Part shown: one piece after another, positions 1-7,810 of the stretch | Layout: each line of letters starts with the position of its first letter | How positions within the stretch are numbered: the stretch's first letter is position 1 | DNA from: Gammaproteobacteria bacterium RIFOXYD12_FULL_61_37 | GTDB lineage: Bacteria > Pseudomonadota > Gammaproteobacteria > Chromatiales > Chromatiaceae | Length of the DNA stretch: 64,000 nt | Assembly: GCA_001801995.1 (NCBI GenBank) | Contig: MGZB01000012.1 | Span: 1-64,000, forward strand | Direction of reading: 5' to 3' | Made by a program: the position numbers and the translations under genes | Notes under the pieces: generated by a model | Told to the model about the DNA's origin: nothing | Database searches by the model: none | The model's input: the letters and a program-made list of their open reading frames with translations, nothing else

Positions 1-319
1 ACTCCTTCTTTCAATTCGACGGGGGGCAACTTCCTCCAGTCTGGCACTTCGATGCCGTTTGAGAAGGGAGGAGTCCATCCCATTGGGCTACGGTATGGCG
101 GCTTTTCAACTTCCGGGGTGCGGATCGCCATGACCGTGGGTGAACCCTACCAGGCTGCGTTCATGGTTCTTTACTCAACCTGTAGGCCCGGCATGGATAC
201 CTCCGATCGCGCCACAAGATCAGGTCACGGCTCGGCTTCGCGGTCGGTCTACGCCGGGAGAATGGGGCTTCCAACCGTGACGGTTGAGCAGATAAGCAGT
301 ATCCGCAGTCCCCAATCCC
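1..319. other. Left-edge stretch without a recognised gene
   Basis: No convincing gene was found here. An open frame runs on the plus strand from 52 to 336 (94 codons), but its translation has no motif I recognise, no clear ribosome binding site, and it runs into the 3' end of the acyltransferase gene on the other strand. The stretch could be the edge of a mobile element or the tail of a repeat lying outside the window. It is recorded only so that the gap is not read as unexamined. Confidence 0.4.
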
Positions 320-1456
320 TCACCTCCCCCCGCTGACCCAACCGAGCGCCCGTGGGAAATGGAGGCTCAACAGCCGGTGAAGCAGCACCAGCAACACCAT
401 GACCAGGGCGGGAATGCCGAGGTAGAGCAGCAGCATGGTGAAGTCCCCCTCCAGCGGCAGGTATCGGTAGGCGATGGTGCGCAGGGTTCCCAGCAGAGGT
501 TCGTGGGCGGCATAGACAAAGAAACTGGAGCCGCCGAGGCCGACGAGCCAGCGGGTCATCCTTTCATTGCGCATGATTAGTTTGGTCGCGTAGAGAACGA
601 CTAGCACACCGGCGATCAGCCCGGTCCGGTGCAGATAGATGTTGAACCAGGCCTCATACCAGACGACATCGATGATAAGCAGGGGCAGATAGACGGCGAG
701 GGCCGCCTTGCCGAACCGGTCGAGGGCGAACAGGCTTTTCCCTTTGAGGGCGAAGTGGGCCCCGGCCGCGAAGAAGAACACACTCGCATCGCCGGGGACC
801 AGGACCGGCCAGATGTTGCCGACCCAGCAGACATAAACCGCCAGATAAAACGGCAGGGCGGCGTAACGCAAGATCAGGGCGAAGAGCGGCGCTAACAACA
901 CCATGACCATGAGGTCGCGGATGAACCAGAAATGGTAGGCGACGGGGTAGCGCGTAAAGCCGAAAAGGGCGTTGAGGTACTTGTACGGGGTCCCTTCCGA
1001 AAGCAACTTCGCGCCCTCGTTGAAATAGGGCCGGGTCACCGGGCTGGCCTGGGCCAGGAGGATGATGGCCAGGACAAGGGCGTTCCAGAAGATAAAGGGG
1101 ACGAACAGGGTGCGGACCCTGCTGCGCATCTTGGCCAGGTAACCCTCCATCGTCGGCTGGAGGTTGGCGAAGAAGAGGTATCCCGCCATCAGGAAAAAGA
1201 GGGGGACCGCTATCCGGCCCAGCCCCTCGGAGATCAGGACCCGGATGAAATCGGTCAGGGCGTTGACATCGGCCCTGCCGATGGTTTCGCTGCCGTAGGA
1301 AGTGGTCTTTCCATAGGCATGGACGTAAATGACGCCGATGATCGGGGCAAAGCGGAGGAGCTTGAGCCGCAGGGAGGTGTCGTTGTCTATCGGGGAAGTT
1401 TGAGGAGTTGCCACGGGTTTCCGATCCTGAATGCAAGGGAGCAATGCCATGCCCAT
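320..1456 (-). CDS. Acyltransferase 3 family membrane protein
   Basis: A 378-aa polytopic inner-membrane protein of the acyltransferase-3 family (OafA/YrhL/NodX-like), which transfer acyl groups to surface sugars, lipids or other cell-envelope acceptors. The visible family pattern is an N-terminal hydrophobic segment with a histidine (IIGVIYVHAYG, near residue 40-50), the stretch VPLFFLMAGYLFF near residue 85-97, the FWFIRDLMVM segment in the middle and about ten hydrophobic helices in all. The length is normal for the family. The start is uncertain: two in-frame ATGs lie at 1456 and 1450, and neither has a strong ribosome binding site. It stands alone, with a repeat-bearing gap upstream, so the substrate cannot be inferred from neighbours. 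Confidence 0.8.
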   Translation of the reverse strand: MGMALLPCIQDRKPVATPQTSPIDNDTSLRLKLLRFAPIIGVIYVHAYGKTTSYGSETIGRADVNALTDFIRVLISEGLGRIAVPLFFLMAGYLFFANLQPTMEGYLAKMRSRVRTLFVPFIFWNALVLAIILLAQASPVTRPYFNEGAKLLSEGTPYKYLNALFGFTRYPVAYHFWFIRDLMVMVLLAPLFALILRYAALPFYLAVYVCWVGNIWPVLVPGDASVFFFAAGAHFALKGKSLFALDRFGKAALAVYLPLLIIDVVWYEAWFNIYLHRTGLIAGVLVVLYATKLIMRNERMTRWLVGLGGSSFFVYAAHEPLLGTLRTIAYRYLPLEGDFTMLLLYLGIPALVMVLLVLLHRLLSLHFPRALGWVSGGR

Positions 1457-1583
1457 TCCGGCTTAAGGGCTCGTAAAGAAATAACTTGGACAAGGCGAAC
1501 GAGACGGCGATGGGTGCGCCTCATTTTCTATCCTACGGAAATAATGACGGTAAGCCAAAAGGAACCGTTCAACCTAATCTCCT

Positions 1584-1731
1584 CATTGAACCGCAAAGGC
1601 CGCGAAGGAATTCATTGGCTTGTCTAGGTTTCGCCCCTGACCAGGAAGGTAGGAACAAAGACAAAGGCATCGGGTTGTTTTTCTTAGCGTCCTTTGCGTC
1701 CTTTGCGGTTGAAAAGAGGTTTCTAGGTTCA
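1584..1731. repeat. Palindromic interspersed repeat, copy A
   Basis: Two arms of a GCAAAGG-type motif face each other: the left arm reads ttgaaccgcaaaggccgcg (from about 1587), and the right arm is close to its reverse complement, ending cctttgcggttgaa near 1714. A short tail follows, containing gtttctaggttc. Related copies lie at 7194, 12421 and 14552. The structure resembles a small non-autonomous palindromic element (REP/MITE-like). It fills most of the gap between the acyltransferase start and the decarboxylase stop. Confidence 0.7.
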
Positions 1732-1761
1732 ATGGCCTGGCGCGAGAAAGCTTAATGCGGA

Positions 1762-3447
1762 TCAACCCCCGGCCACCCGCGCCTTCAGCCCGTCGGACAA
1801 CCGCCGCAGGGCCATTGAGGTGTCGTCTGGGCGCAGCCGGACATCAATCACCGAGGGACCGTCGCGAAAGACCAGCGCGGCCTGGAGGGCCTGTTCGAAC
1901 GCCTCCTCGGTGGCGGCCTCGAAGCCCCGCAGGGGACCAAACAGCTCGCCAAGCCGGTGGAAGCGCCAATTACTGATGTCGTTGAAAGGGCCTTCCAGGA
2001 TGAAGCGCTCGGTGGTGTAACCGGCGTTGTTGAAGAGGATGACGATGGGATCGAGGCCCAGCCGCGCGGCGGTGGCCAGTTCGGTGCCGGTCATCTGGAA
2101 GGCGCCGTCCCCCACCAATACCAGGGGCCTCAATTCTGGCCGCGCCATCTGCGCCCCCAGGGCGGCGGGCACAGCGTAGCCCATGGTGGTGTAAAAGGCG
2201 GAGGCGAGGAATTCGCTCCGTTCATGCACCCGCAGTTCCAGGGCGGCAAAGAGACAATCGCCGGTGTCGGCGACGATCTGCATCGCCGGGGTCAGGGCGC
2301 CGTTGAGCCGCGCCACCAGCCGGTCGATGGTTATGGGGCGGCCCGCCTGGGGAAAATCGGCGGCGCCCGGCGGGCCGGGAAATACCGGAGAATTCGTGCC
2401 ATGAGGCGTCACGGCGGCGGCGAGACGGTCGAGAAAGTCCCGCAGATGGACCGAAGGATAACAGTGATGATGGATGCGGACCTCCCCCTGGTCCGCCCGG
2501 ACCATGCGTTCCGGGTTCAGACGGGCGGTGTAGATCCCCAGGTCCACGTCATTGAGAGTGACGCCCAGCAACAGCAGCAGATCGGCCTGTTCGATGAGGT
2601 TGCGAGCCCCTTCCGCCCCCATGGCCCCCTCATAGACACCCGCGTAGGCCGGGTGTCGTTCCCCCACCACCGATTTTCCGGTAAGCGTGGCGGCCACGGG
2701 CAGGCGGGCCTTCAGCAGGAAACGGGCCAGCAGGTCCTGCAACCGCCGCCGCTGGACCTCCACCCCGGCCAGAACGGCCGGTGCCTGGGCCTGACGCAAG
2801 AGTTCCAAAGTCTCGGCCACCGCCTCGCCGAGGGCGGCGGGATCGCTGGCGGGCACCTCCGCCGCCTCCCTGGGATAGGGGTAAGCAACCGCATCCACCC
2901 GGTCGCGGGGCAGCTCGATATAGACCGGTCGGCTGTGGCGGCGTGCCGCGGCCAACACCCGGTCGATCTGCCGCAACGCCGTAAAGGGATCGTCGAGCAC
3001 CGCCCCGGCGCAGGTGATGCGGTCGAAGATCTCGCGCTGAAAGCTGAAGGGACCGAAACGGTGGTGGAGCAGCGGATCATCACGCTGCTCATCCACGCCC
3101 GGCGCCCCGCTGATGACTACCACCGGCGCATGCTCGGCATTGGCCCCGGCCACGGCATTGACCGTATTCAGGGCGCCGACGCCATAGGTCACCGCTACGG
3201 CGCCGAGCCCCCGGCAGCGCGCATAGGCATCCGCCGCGAAGGCCGCCGTATCCTCGCGGGTGGTGCCGACGTGTTGGATATCACTGTGTATCAGGCTGTC
3301 GTAGAAGCGCAGGATGTAATCGCCCGGCACGCCGAAGACGTGATCGACCCCCGCCTCCTTCAAACGGGCCAGCAGATATCCCCCGATCCGCGGCCACTCG
3401 GACGGGGGCGGACAATGGGAAACCGAATCCGGACTCGCATGGGCCAT
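1762..3447 (-). CDS. TPP-dependent 2-oxoacid decarboxylase (pyruvate/indolepyruvate decarboxylase family)
   Basis: A 561-aa thiamine-diphosphate enzyme that non-oxidatively decarboxylates a 2-oxoacid (pyruvate, phenylpyruvate or indolepyruvate) to the aldehyde. The PDC/IPDC signature residues are present: GVPGDY near residue 39-44 (Asp43), the cofactor-activating Glu65 in TREDTAAF, the paired histidines 128-129 in LLHHRFG, the TPP/Mg motif beginning GDGAFQMTG at 446 and ending NN at 473-474, and the C-terminal Glu480 in GYTTERF. These residues separate it from acetolactate synthase, which lacks the HH pair. Substrate cannot be decided from sequence. The ATG at 3447 is preceded by a good GAGGAG. 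It appears monocistronic. Confidence 0.85.
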   Translation of the reverse strand: MAHASPDSVSHCPPPSEWPRIGGYLLARLKEAGVDHVFGVPGDYILRFYDSLIHSDIQHVGTTREDTAAFAADAYARCRGLGAVAVTYGVGALNTVNAVAGANAEHAPVVVISGAPGVDEQRDDPLLHHRFGPFSFQREIFDRITCAGAVLDDPFTALRQIDRVLAAARRHSRPVYIELPRDRVDAVAYPYPREAAEVPASDPAALGEAVAETLELLRQAQAPAVLAGVEVQRRRLQDLLARFLLKARLPVAATLTGKSVVGERHPAYAGVYEGAMGAEGARNLIEQADLLLLLGVTLNDVDLGIYTARLNPERMVRADQGEVRIHHHCYPSVHLRDFLDRLAAAVTPHGTNSPVFPGPPGAADFPQAGRPITIDRLVARLNGALTPAMQIVADTGDCLFAALELRVHERSEFLASAFYTTMGYAVPAALGAQMARPELRPLVLVGDGAFQMTGTELATAARLGLDPIVILFNNAGYTTERFILEGPFNDISNWRFHRLGELFGPLRGFEAATEEAFEQALQAALVFRDGPSVIDVRLRPDDTSMALRRLSDGLKARVAGG

Positions 3448-3532
3448 GGCTCATCTCCTCGACGAAGCTTCTCGCCTTTCATGTGGGAATTAAAGGCTAT
3501 AGGCCCAGAACCATCCAATGAGAGATCTGGGG

Positions 3533-5347
3533 TTAAAGCACCCTGAAATACCCCGTCTGCTCCGCCAGATCGACTTCGCGTATCTGAACGGTTACTTCCT
3601 CGTCCAGCGTCAGTCCGTCGCGGACCCGGATCTTGGTCTCCAGGGCCAGTTCGGGGATCAATAGCGTGACCTTGCGTTCGTCTTTATCAACCACCACGGC
3701 CCGGCCCTTCCAGCCGGGGCGCTGTTTCAGCCAGACCAGTTTCCAGTGCTGGTTGGAGAAGCGCTCGGTACGGCGGCGGAGGGCGGAGCCTTCGTCAGCC
3801 TGGGAGGCGCGGATCGACACCTCGCTCTCCGGCAGGCAGGGTTCGCCGCGCAGGTGGGCGCGGAGTTGTTGATGCACCAGCAGGTCCTGATAGCGGCGCA
3901 GGGGGCTGGTGGAGCGGGCGTAGCGGTGCAAGCCAAGCCCGGCATGGAGACCCGGCGACGCGGCGGATTGGGTCGGCTTGAAAAAGCGCCGGTAGGCGTA
4001 CATCTCCGACAGGGTTTGAGGACTGCGGGCCTCGTCCGGCGGGGCCTGGACCGCGTAGGGTATGGGGATGCCGTTGGTCTGGCAGTAGCTCGCCACAGCC
4101 TCGCCGGCCATGAGCATGGCATCGGTGACCATCTCGCGGCTGTCCAGGGGGGCCAGGGTCTTGATCACAGGGCGGCCCTCCTTGAGTTTGACGCTGACCT
4201 CGGGCAGGTCGAGCCCCGCCGAACCGCTTGCCTTGCGGCGCTGGCGGTAACGATCGGTGATGGCCTTGAGCCCGGCGAAGGGTTCCTCCGCCATGCAATT
4301 ATTGGCCTCGGCGTAACTGATGCGGGTGGCGCGGATGCGGCTGATGCGGATGTCGATATCGGTCAGCTCCGCCACATCGTCGAGACGAAAACCGATGGAA
4401 AGGGCAGGTGATTCGGCTTGCAGACCGAGCCCGAGCCGGTCGGTCAGGGCTGGCGGCAGCATGTTGCTGACCACCTCGGGCAGATAGAGGTTGGCGCCAC
4501 GGGCGCGGGCCTCCCGGTCGATCTCACTGTCTGGAATGACGAGTGCGGCCACGTCCGCCACATGGACCCAGATGCGGTCGCCGTCGAGGGAGATGGCGTC
4601 GTCCGGGTCGTTGCTATCCTCGTCGTCGATGGCGTAGGCCGCCAGGGCTGTGAAGTCGTGGCGCTCTTCCTCGGGCAGCTCGCCTACGGGGTAGTCCGGT
4701 GACTCGGTAGGGGGGCCTTGGCGGCCGGGATGGGGGTTATGGTCCTCGGCCCAATAGCCCACATCCACCAGCATGCGGTAGGCGTTCTCCGGCGATGCGC
4801 TGATCTCCAGCTCTTGCAGGATGCGGCTCTGCTCGACGGCGCCGTAGGCCAGGCGCTCCACCTCGCTGAGGCGCTTGCGGTCGCCCTCATCGATCTGGCG
4901 CGCCTTCATGCGGTCCAGAAAACCCGCCCACTCGCGCTCGGCATTGGCCTTTTCGGCGCGGACGTTCAGTTCCTGTTCCACAGCCTCGGCGGACCGGGGC
5001 TTGATGGCGTCCGGTTCCCCCTCGAAATAGACCCCGTCCGCCACCCGCAGCCACAGTGACCAGGCATCGACGGGACTGGGCCGCTCGAACACCAGTTCCA
5101 TCAAGCCGGAAAAGGTGGTCGCCTCACCGTCCAGCAGTTCCCATGCCTCGGTCGCTTCGGCAAGATCATCGCGCAGGGCCTTCAGGCTGGCCAGCGGACC
5201 CGGATGGAGCAGATGCACGTCCTTGTCGCGGACACGCTTGGTCTTGCCCCCCTCCAGTTCGATCTCGATCTTGTCGTCGATGCCGATCACCCGTGCGGGC
5301 CGGATTTTGTAAAGGACGAGGCTATTGATTTGCAGCTTACTGGACAC
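3533..5347 (-). CDS. RNB-domain (RNase II/R-family) exoribonuclease
   Basis: A 604-aa 3'-5' exoribonuclease of the RNase II superfamily. The catalytic acidic cluster is seen at residues 239-252 (YAIDDEDSNDPDDAIS), the usual start of the RNB domain, followed by the VHVADVAALV strand. The C-terminal RNB motif YARSTSPLRRYQDLL lies near 455-470, and an S1/OB-like tail follows. The N-terminal 230 residues are not a classical cold-shock pair, so this is a shorter RNase II-like paralogue rather than RNase R. The only sensible start is a GTG at 5347. The gene is divergent from ygfZ, with 71 bases between them. Confidence 0.88.
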   Translation of the reverse strand: MSSKLQINSLVLYKIRPARVIGIDDKIEIELEGGKTKRVRDKDVHLLHPGPLASLKALRDDLAEATEAWELLDGEATTFSGLMELVFERPSPVDAWSLWLRVADGVYFEGEPDAIKPRSAEAVEQELNVRAEKANAEREWAGFLDRMKARQIDEGDRKRLSEVERLAYGAVEQSRILQELEISASPENAYRMLVDVGYWAEDHNPHPGRQGPPTESPDYPVGELPEEERHDFTALAAYAIDDEDSNDPDDAISLDGDRIWVHVADVAALVIPDSEIDREARARGANLYLPEVVSNMLPPALTDRLGLGLQAESPALSIGFRLDDVAELTDIDIRISRIRATRISYAEANNCMAEEPFAGLKAITDRYRQRRKASGSAGLDLPEVSVKLKEGRPVIKTLAPLDSREMVTDAMLMAGEAVASYCQTNGIPIPYAVQAPPDEARSPQTLSEMYAYRRFFKPTQSAASPGLHAGLGLHRYARSTSPLRRYQDLLVHQQLRAHLRGEPCLPESEVSIRASQADEGSALRRRTERFSNQHWKLVWLKQRPGWKGRAVVVDKDERKVTLLIPELALETKIRVRDGLTLDEEVTVQIREVDLAEQTGYFRVL

Positions 5348-5418
5348 TATTTATGCACTATCTAGGAAATCGTTAAGGCTATGATACCTTCCACTGACCC
5401 AAACCGGACGGAAACCTC

Positions 5419-6462
5419 ATGAATCCCGATTGGAATAGCTTCCTCCAGAGCCGCGCCGCCAGCTTCCTGCCGGGCGGCGGCGAAACGCCCGATTGCGCCC
5501 TGTTCGACCTCTCTCACCTCAGTCTGATCCGCGTCGAAGGCGAGGACAGCCGGACCTTCATGCAGGGCCAGTTCACCAACGACGCCCGCGACATCAGCCC
5601 CGAGCACAGCCAGCTCAGCGCCCATTGCAGCCCCAAGGGGCGGATGCTGGCCCTGTTCCGGATCGTCGAGCGCGACGGCGCCTTTCTGCTGCAACTGCCC
5701 GCCGAGGTCCTGCCTGGCGTATTGAAACGGCTGCCCTTTTACGTAATCCGCTCCAAGGTCAAGATCAGCGACGCCAGCGCCGGTCTAGCGCGTATCGGTC
5801 TTGCCGGTGATTGTGCGGAGGGGTTGATCGAGAGGGCTATCGGCGCCTGTCCGGCCGAGACCGATGAAGTGATCCACCGGGATGGCGTTACCTGTATTCG
5901 GCTGGGCGGCAATACGCCGCGTTTCGAGCTGCTGCTACCCTGCGACCGCGCCCCCGCCCTTTGGGACCGGCTGGCCCAATCGGCCCGGCCGGCCGCTACG
6001 GAATATTGGAAACTGCTGGCCATCCGCTCCGGGGAGCCGGTGGTCTACCCGGAGACGGCCGAGGATTTCATTCCCCAGATGGCCAATATGCAACGGGTCA
6101 ACGGGCTCAGCTTTACCAAGGGCTGCTACACCGGCCAGGAAGTGGTCGCACGCATACAGTATCTGGGGAAGTTGAAGCGCCGCATGTACCGGGCCCGCAT
6201 CGAAGGGGTCTGTCCTCTGCCGGGAGAAGAACTCCACTCCGCCATCAGCGCCTCGGGACAGGGTGCGGGACGTATCGTCGAAGCGGCCCCCACAACCGGT
6301 GGATGCGAAGTCCTGGCGGTCTGCGAGGTTGAAAGCCACGAATCTGGCGAAGTCAGATTGACCCATGCGGAAGGTCCCCGGCTGGAGTTTCTGGAACTGC
6401 CCTACAGCCTGGATGCATCAGAGGAAAACAACAGGCCGAAGGTGCCTAGGTATCCTTACTAA
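5419..6462 (+). CDS. ygfZ: Folate-binding YgfZ/GcvT-like protein
   Basis: A 347-aa member of the YgfZ/CAF17 family, folate-dependent proteins that support maturation or repair of some Fe-S enzymes and tRNA modification by MiaB. The diagnostic motif KGCYTGQEVVARIQYLGKLK, with its conserved cysteine, lies near residues 234-253, and the GcvT-like fold is supported by the N-terminal stretch SHLSLIRVEGEDSRTFMQGQ. Length agrees with the family. The ATG at 5419 follows a weak GGAAA. It is a single-gene unit, divergent from the ribonuclease and convergent with the exonuclease. Confidence 0.93.
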   Translation: MNPDWNSFLQSRAASFLPGGGETPDCALFDLSHLSLIRVEGEDSRTFMQGQFTNDARDISPEHSQLSAHCSPKGRMLALFRIVERDGAFLLQLPAEVLPGVLKRLPFYVIRSKVKISDASAGLARIGLAGDCAEGLIERAIGACPAETDEVIHRDGVTCIRLGGNTPRFELLLPCDRAPALWDRLAQSARPAATEYWKLLAIRSGEPVVYPETAEDFIPQMANMQRVNGLSFTKGCYTGQEVVARIQYLGKLKRRMYRARIEGVCPLPGEELHSAISASGQGAGRIVEAAPTTGGCEVLAVCEVESHESGEVRLTHAEGPRLEFLELPYSLDASEENNRPKVPRYPY

Positions 6463-6479
6463 ATCGATGGGTTGGACCA

Positions 6480-7193
6480 TCAAATCCCGCCATGACCGCC
6501 ATGGCTGTGTTGCTTTTCCATGCGCTCCAGGGAAATCAAATCGCCCACCGTGCGAAGCCCCATTTTCTTTGCCCGGTGCAGGAGGATGAGCATGAGTTCG
6601 CCGGTGACAAGGCAGTCGGCCAGGGCGCGGTGCCGCACATAGGCATGCAGGTTGAAGTGATCCAGCCAGACATCCAAAGGCTTGCGGCGGAATCCCAGTT
6701 CGGGGAAAAGGGCCGGGCCGATCCAGGCCAGGTCGAGCCAGTGGTTGGGCAGGGCGGTCCCCAGTTGAAAGCCCAGCGCCCGCCCCAGCATGGCTTCGTC
6801 GAAAGAGGCATGATAGGCCACCAGCGGGCGCTTGCCGCAGTATTCCAGGAAGTCCATCAGCACCTGCTGCGGCGGTTCGCCGGAGGCCACGGCGGTCGGG
6901 GTGATGCCGTGGATGAGGATGGTGTCGCGCGGCCCTGATTTTTCGCCCCAGAGGATCTTTTCGAAGCCATCGCCCGCCAGTATATGCCGGTCGGCCAGAG
7001 GCACGGCGCCGATGGCCAGCAGGCTGTCGCGGCTCGGGTCCAGGCCGGTGCTCTCCACGTCCACCAATACGAAGCTGGCCTGGTCGAAAGGGGTATCCAG
7101 GGACAAGGGCGGCCCCTGCCGCCAGGCGCGCAACCGGGCCTTCAGTCCCTCATCCACCGGGGGACGCCCGAGGATTCGCCGTAGCCAGTTCAT
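6480..7193 (-). CDS. DnaQ-like 3'-5' exonuclease (DEDDh)
   Basis: A 237-aa exonuclease of the DNA polymerase III epsilon/RNase T fold. All DEDDh acid motifs are visible: VLVDVESTGLDP (ExoI, D-x-E), VAYHASFDEAML (ExoII) and HRALADCLVTGELM (ExoIII, H-x4-D). In pseudomonads a nuclease of this type lies in the same block as a CBS/DUF294 protein and a symporter with its small subunit. The same gene set, in line on the minus strand here, suggests a conserved neighbourhood rather than a replication role. A half-copy of the interspersed repeat begins immediately before the start codon. Confidence 0.88.
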   Translation of the reverse strand: MNWLRRILGRPPVDEGLKARLRAWRQGPPLSLDTPFDQASFVLVDVESTGLDPSRDSLLAIGAVPLADRHILAGDGFEKILWGEKSGPRDTILIHGITPTAVASGEPPQQVLMDFLEYCGKRPLVAYHASFDEAMLGRALGFQLGTALPNHWLDLAWIGPALFPELGFRRKPLDVWLDHFNLHAYVRHRALADCLVTGELMLILLHRAKKMGLRTVGDLISLERMEKQHSHGGHGGI

Positions 7194-7238
7194 CCTAGAA
7201 ACCTCACTTCAACCGCCAAGGGCGCAAAGGCGCGAAGA
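7194..7238 (-). repeat. Interspersed repeat, half copy B
   Basis: The sequence begins cctagaaacctcacttcaa and continues into the GCAAAGG-type arm shared with copies A, C and D. It corresponds, in reverse orientation, to the right arm plus tail of copy A. No facing second arm was seen, so this is a partial copy directly upstream of the exonuclease start codon. Confidence 0.6.
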
Positions 7239-7255
7239 ACCAACAATGAGGGGAA

Positions 7256-7663
7256 TCAAGGGGCGGGGGCCTGCACCGGCGCCTGGTGGATGCCGTTGCG
7301 TTCCAGGAGCTGGCAGGCCTGATCCATTCCCATTTCGCAGCGTTTGACGTATTCCACCGCCAGCTTGCCGCAGCTTGGATGGCGCAGATCGTCGAGACAG
7401 AGCGAAACGGTGTTGGACGCCAGGAAATACCAGAGGAGACCCAGCGCAAGAAAGGCCAGGAAGCCGATGTGCTGGTCGACGATGAACCGGGGGGCGATGA
7501 AACGGATCAACTTCCAGATCGGGCGAGTCACCGTATCCAGCACCCGATAGAAAATATTTCCCTCGCGTTTCGCCCCCACCAGCAGGTAGAGCAAACCCTG
7601 ACCCAGCAGGGCCAGGGCAGCAATCTCCGCCAGGGCCTTCAGAACCACCAACAACGTTATCAT
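7256..7663 (-). CDS. Small membrane protein of unknown function
   Basis: The 135-aa product starts at the ATG at 7663 (MITLLVVLKALAE). The frame stays open upstream to 7744, but that extension runs through an inverted repeat and is probably not coding. The N-terminal half is hydrophobic, with two likely membrane helices (residues about 3-28 and 65-90). The C-terminal part is soluble and has four cysteines (CLDD, SCGK, RCEM, ACQL), spaced as if for two disulfides or a metal. I do not recognise a family. It lies between the symporter and exonuclease genes on the same strand. Confidence 0.6.
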   Translation of the reverse strand: MITLLVVLKALAEIAALALLGQGLLYLLVGAKREGNIFYRVLDTVTRPIWKLIRFIAPRFIVDQHIGFLAFLALGLLWYFLASNTVSLCLDDLRHPSCGKLAVEYVKRCEMGMDQACQLLERNGIHQAPVQAPAP

Positions 7664-7694
7664 CGCATCAGAATCTCTATTGAGTTTCAGGCTG

Positions 7695-7756
7695 GAGGCC
7701 TGAGACTTCAGACTTGAGGTGACATCTCCGTCCTCAAGTCTCAAGTCTCAGGTCTC
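7695..7756. repeat. Inverted repeat (24-bp arms)
   Basis: Arms at 7695-7718 and 7733-7756 are reverse complements with 2 mismatches in 24, around a 14-base loop. The arms are built from an internally repetitive GACTTGAG/GACTTCAG unit. This is a REP-like palindrome. It is the reason for choosing the shorter start for the membrane protein downstream. Confidence 0.75.
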
Positions 7757-7771
7757 TACAGGGAATGACGA

Positions 7772-7791
7772 GAGGCCCGCGAACGGGCCTC
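7772..7791 (-). terminator. Hairpin after the symporter gene
   Basis: GAGGCCCG and CGGGCCTC form a perfect 8-bp stem around CGAA, 20 bases past the symporter stop codon on the minus strand. No run of U follows, so it may be a stability hairpin or a weak terminator rather than a classical intrinsic terminator. Confidence 0.45.
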
Positions 7792-7810
7792 CCGCATCCT
7801 AACTAGCCGC

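Noticed and set aside
41-57. Possible sigma-54 promoter (TGGCAC followed by TGCC)
   Set aside because: The spacing between the GG and GC elements is one base short of the invariant sigma-54 spacing.
654-1493. Long minus-strand open frame overlapping the acyltransferase gene
   Set aside because: Its translation is Pro/Arg/Gly-rich low-complexity text typical of an out-of-frame reading of GC-rich DNA; the acyltransferase frame has clear family motifs.
1957-3546. 529-codon plus-strand frame opposite the decarboxylase
   Set aside because: Antisense shadow of the decarboxylase gene; no motif and composition rich in Gln/Gly/His/Arg as expected for a shadow.
7664-7744. N-terminal extension of the small membrane protein
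   Set aside because: The extra codons run through a 24-bp-arm inverted repeat and have no family support; ATG 7663 fits a normal membrane-protein start.
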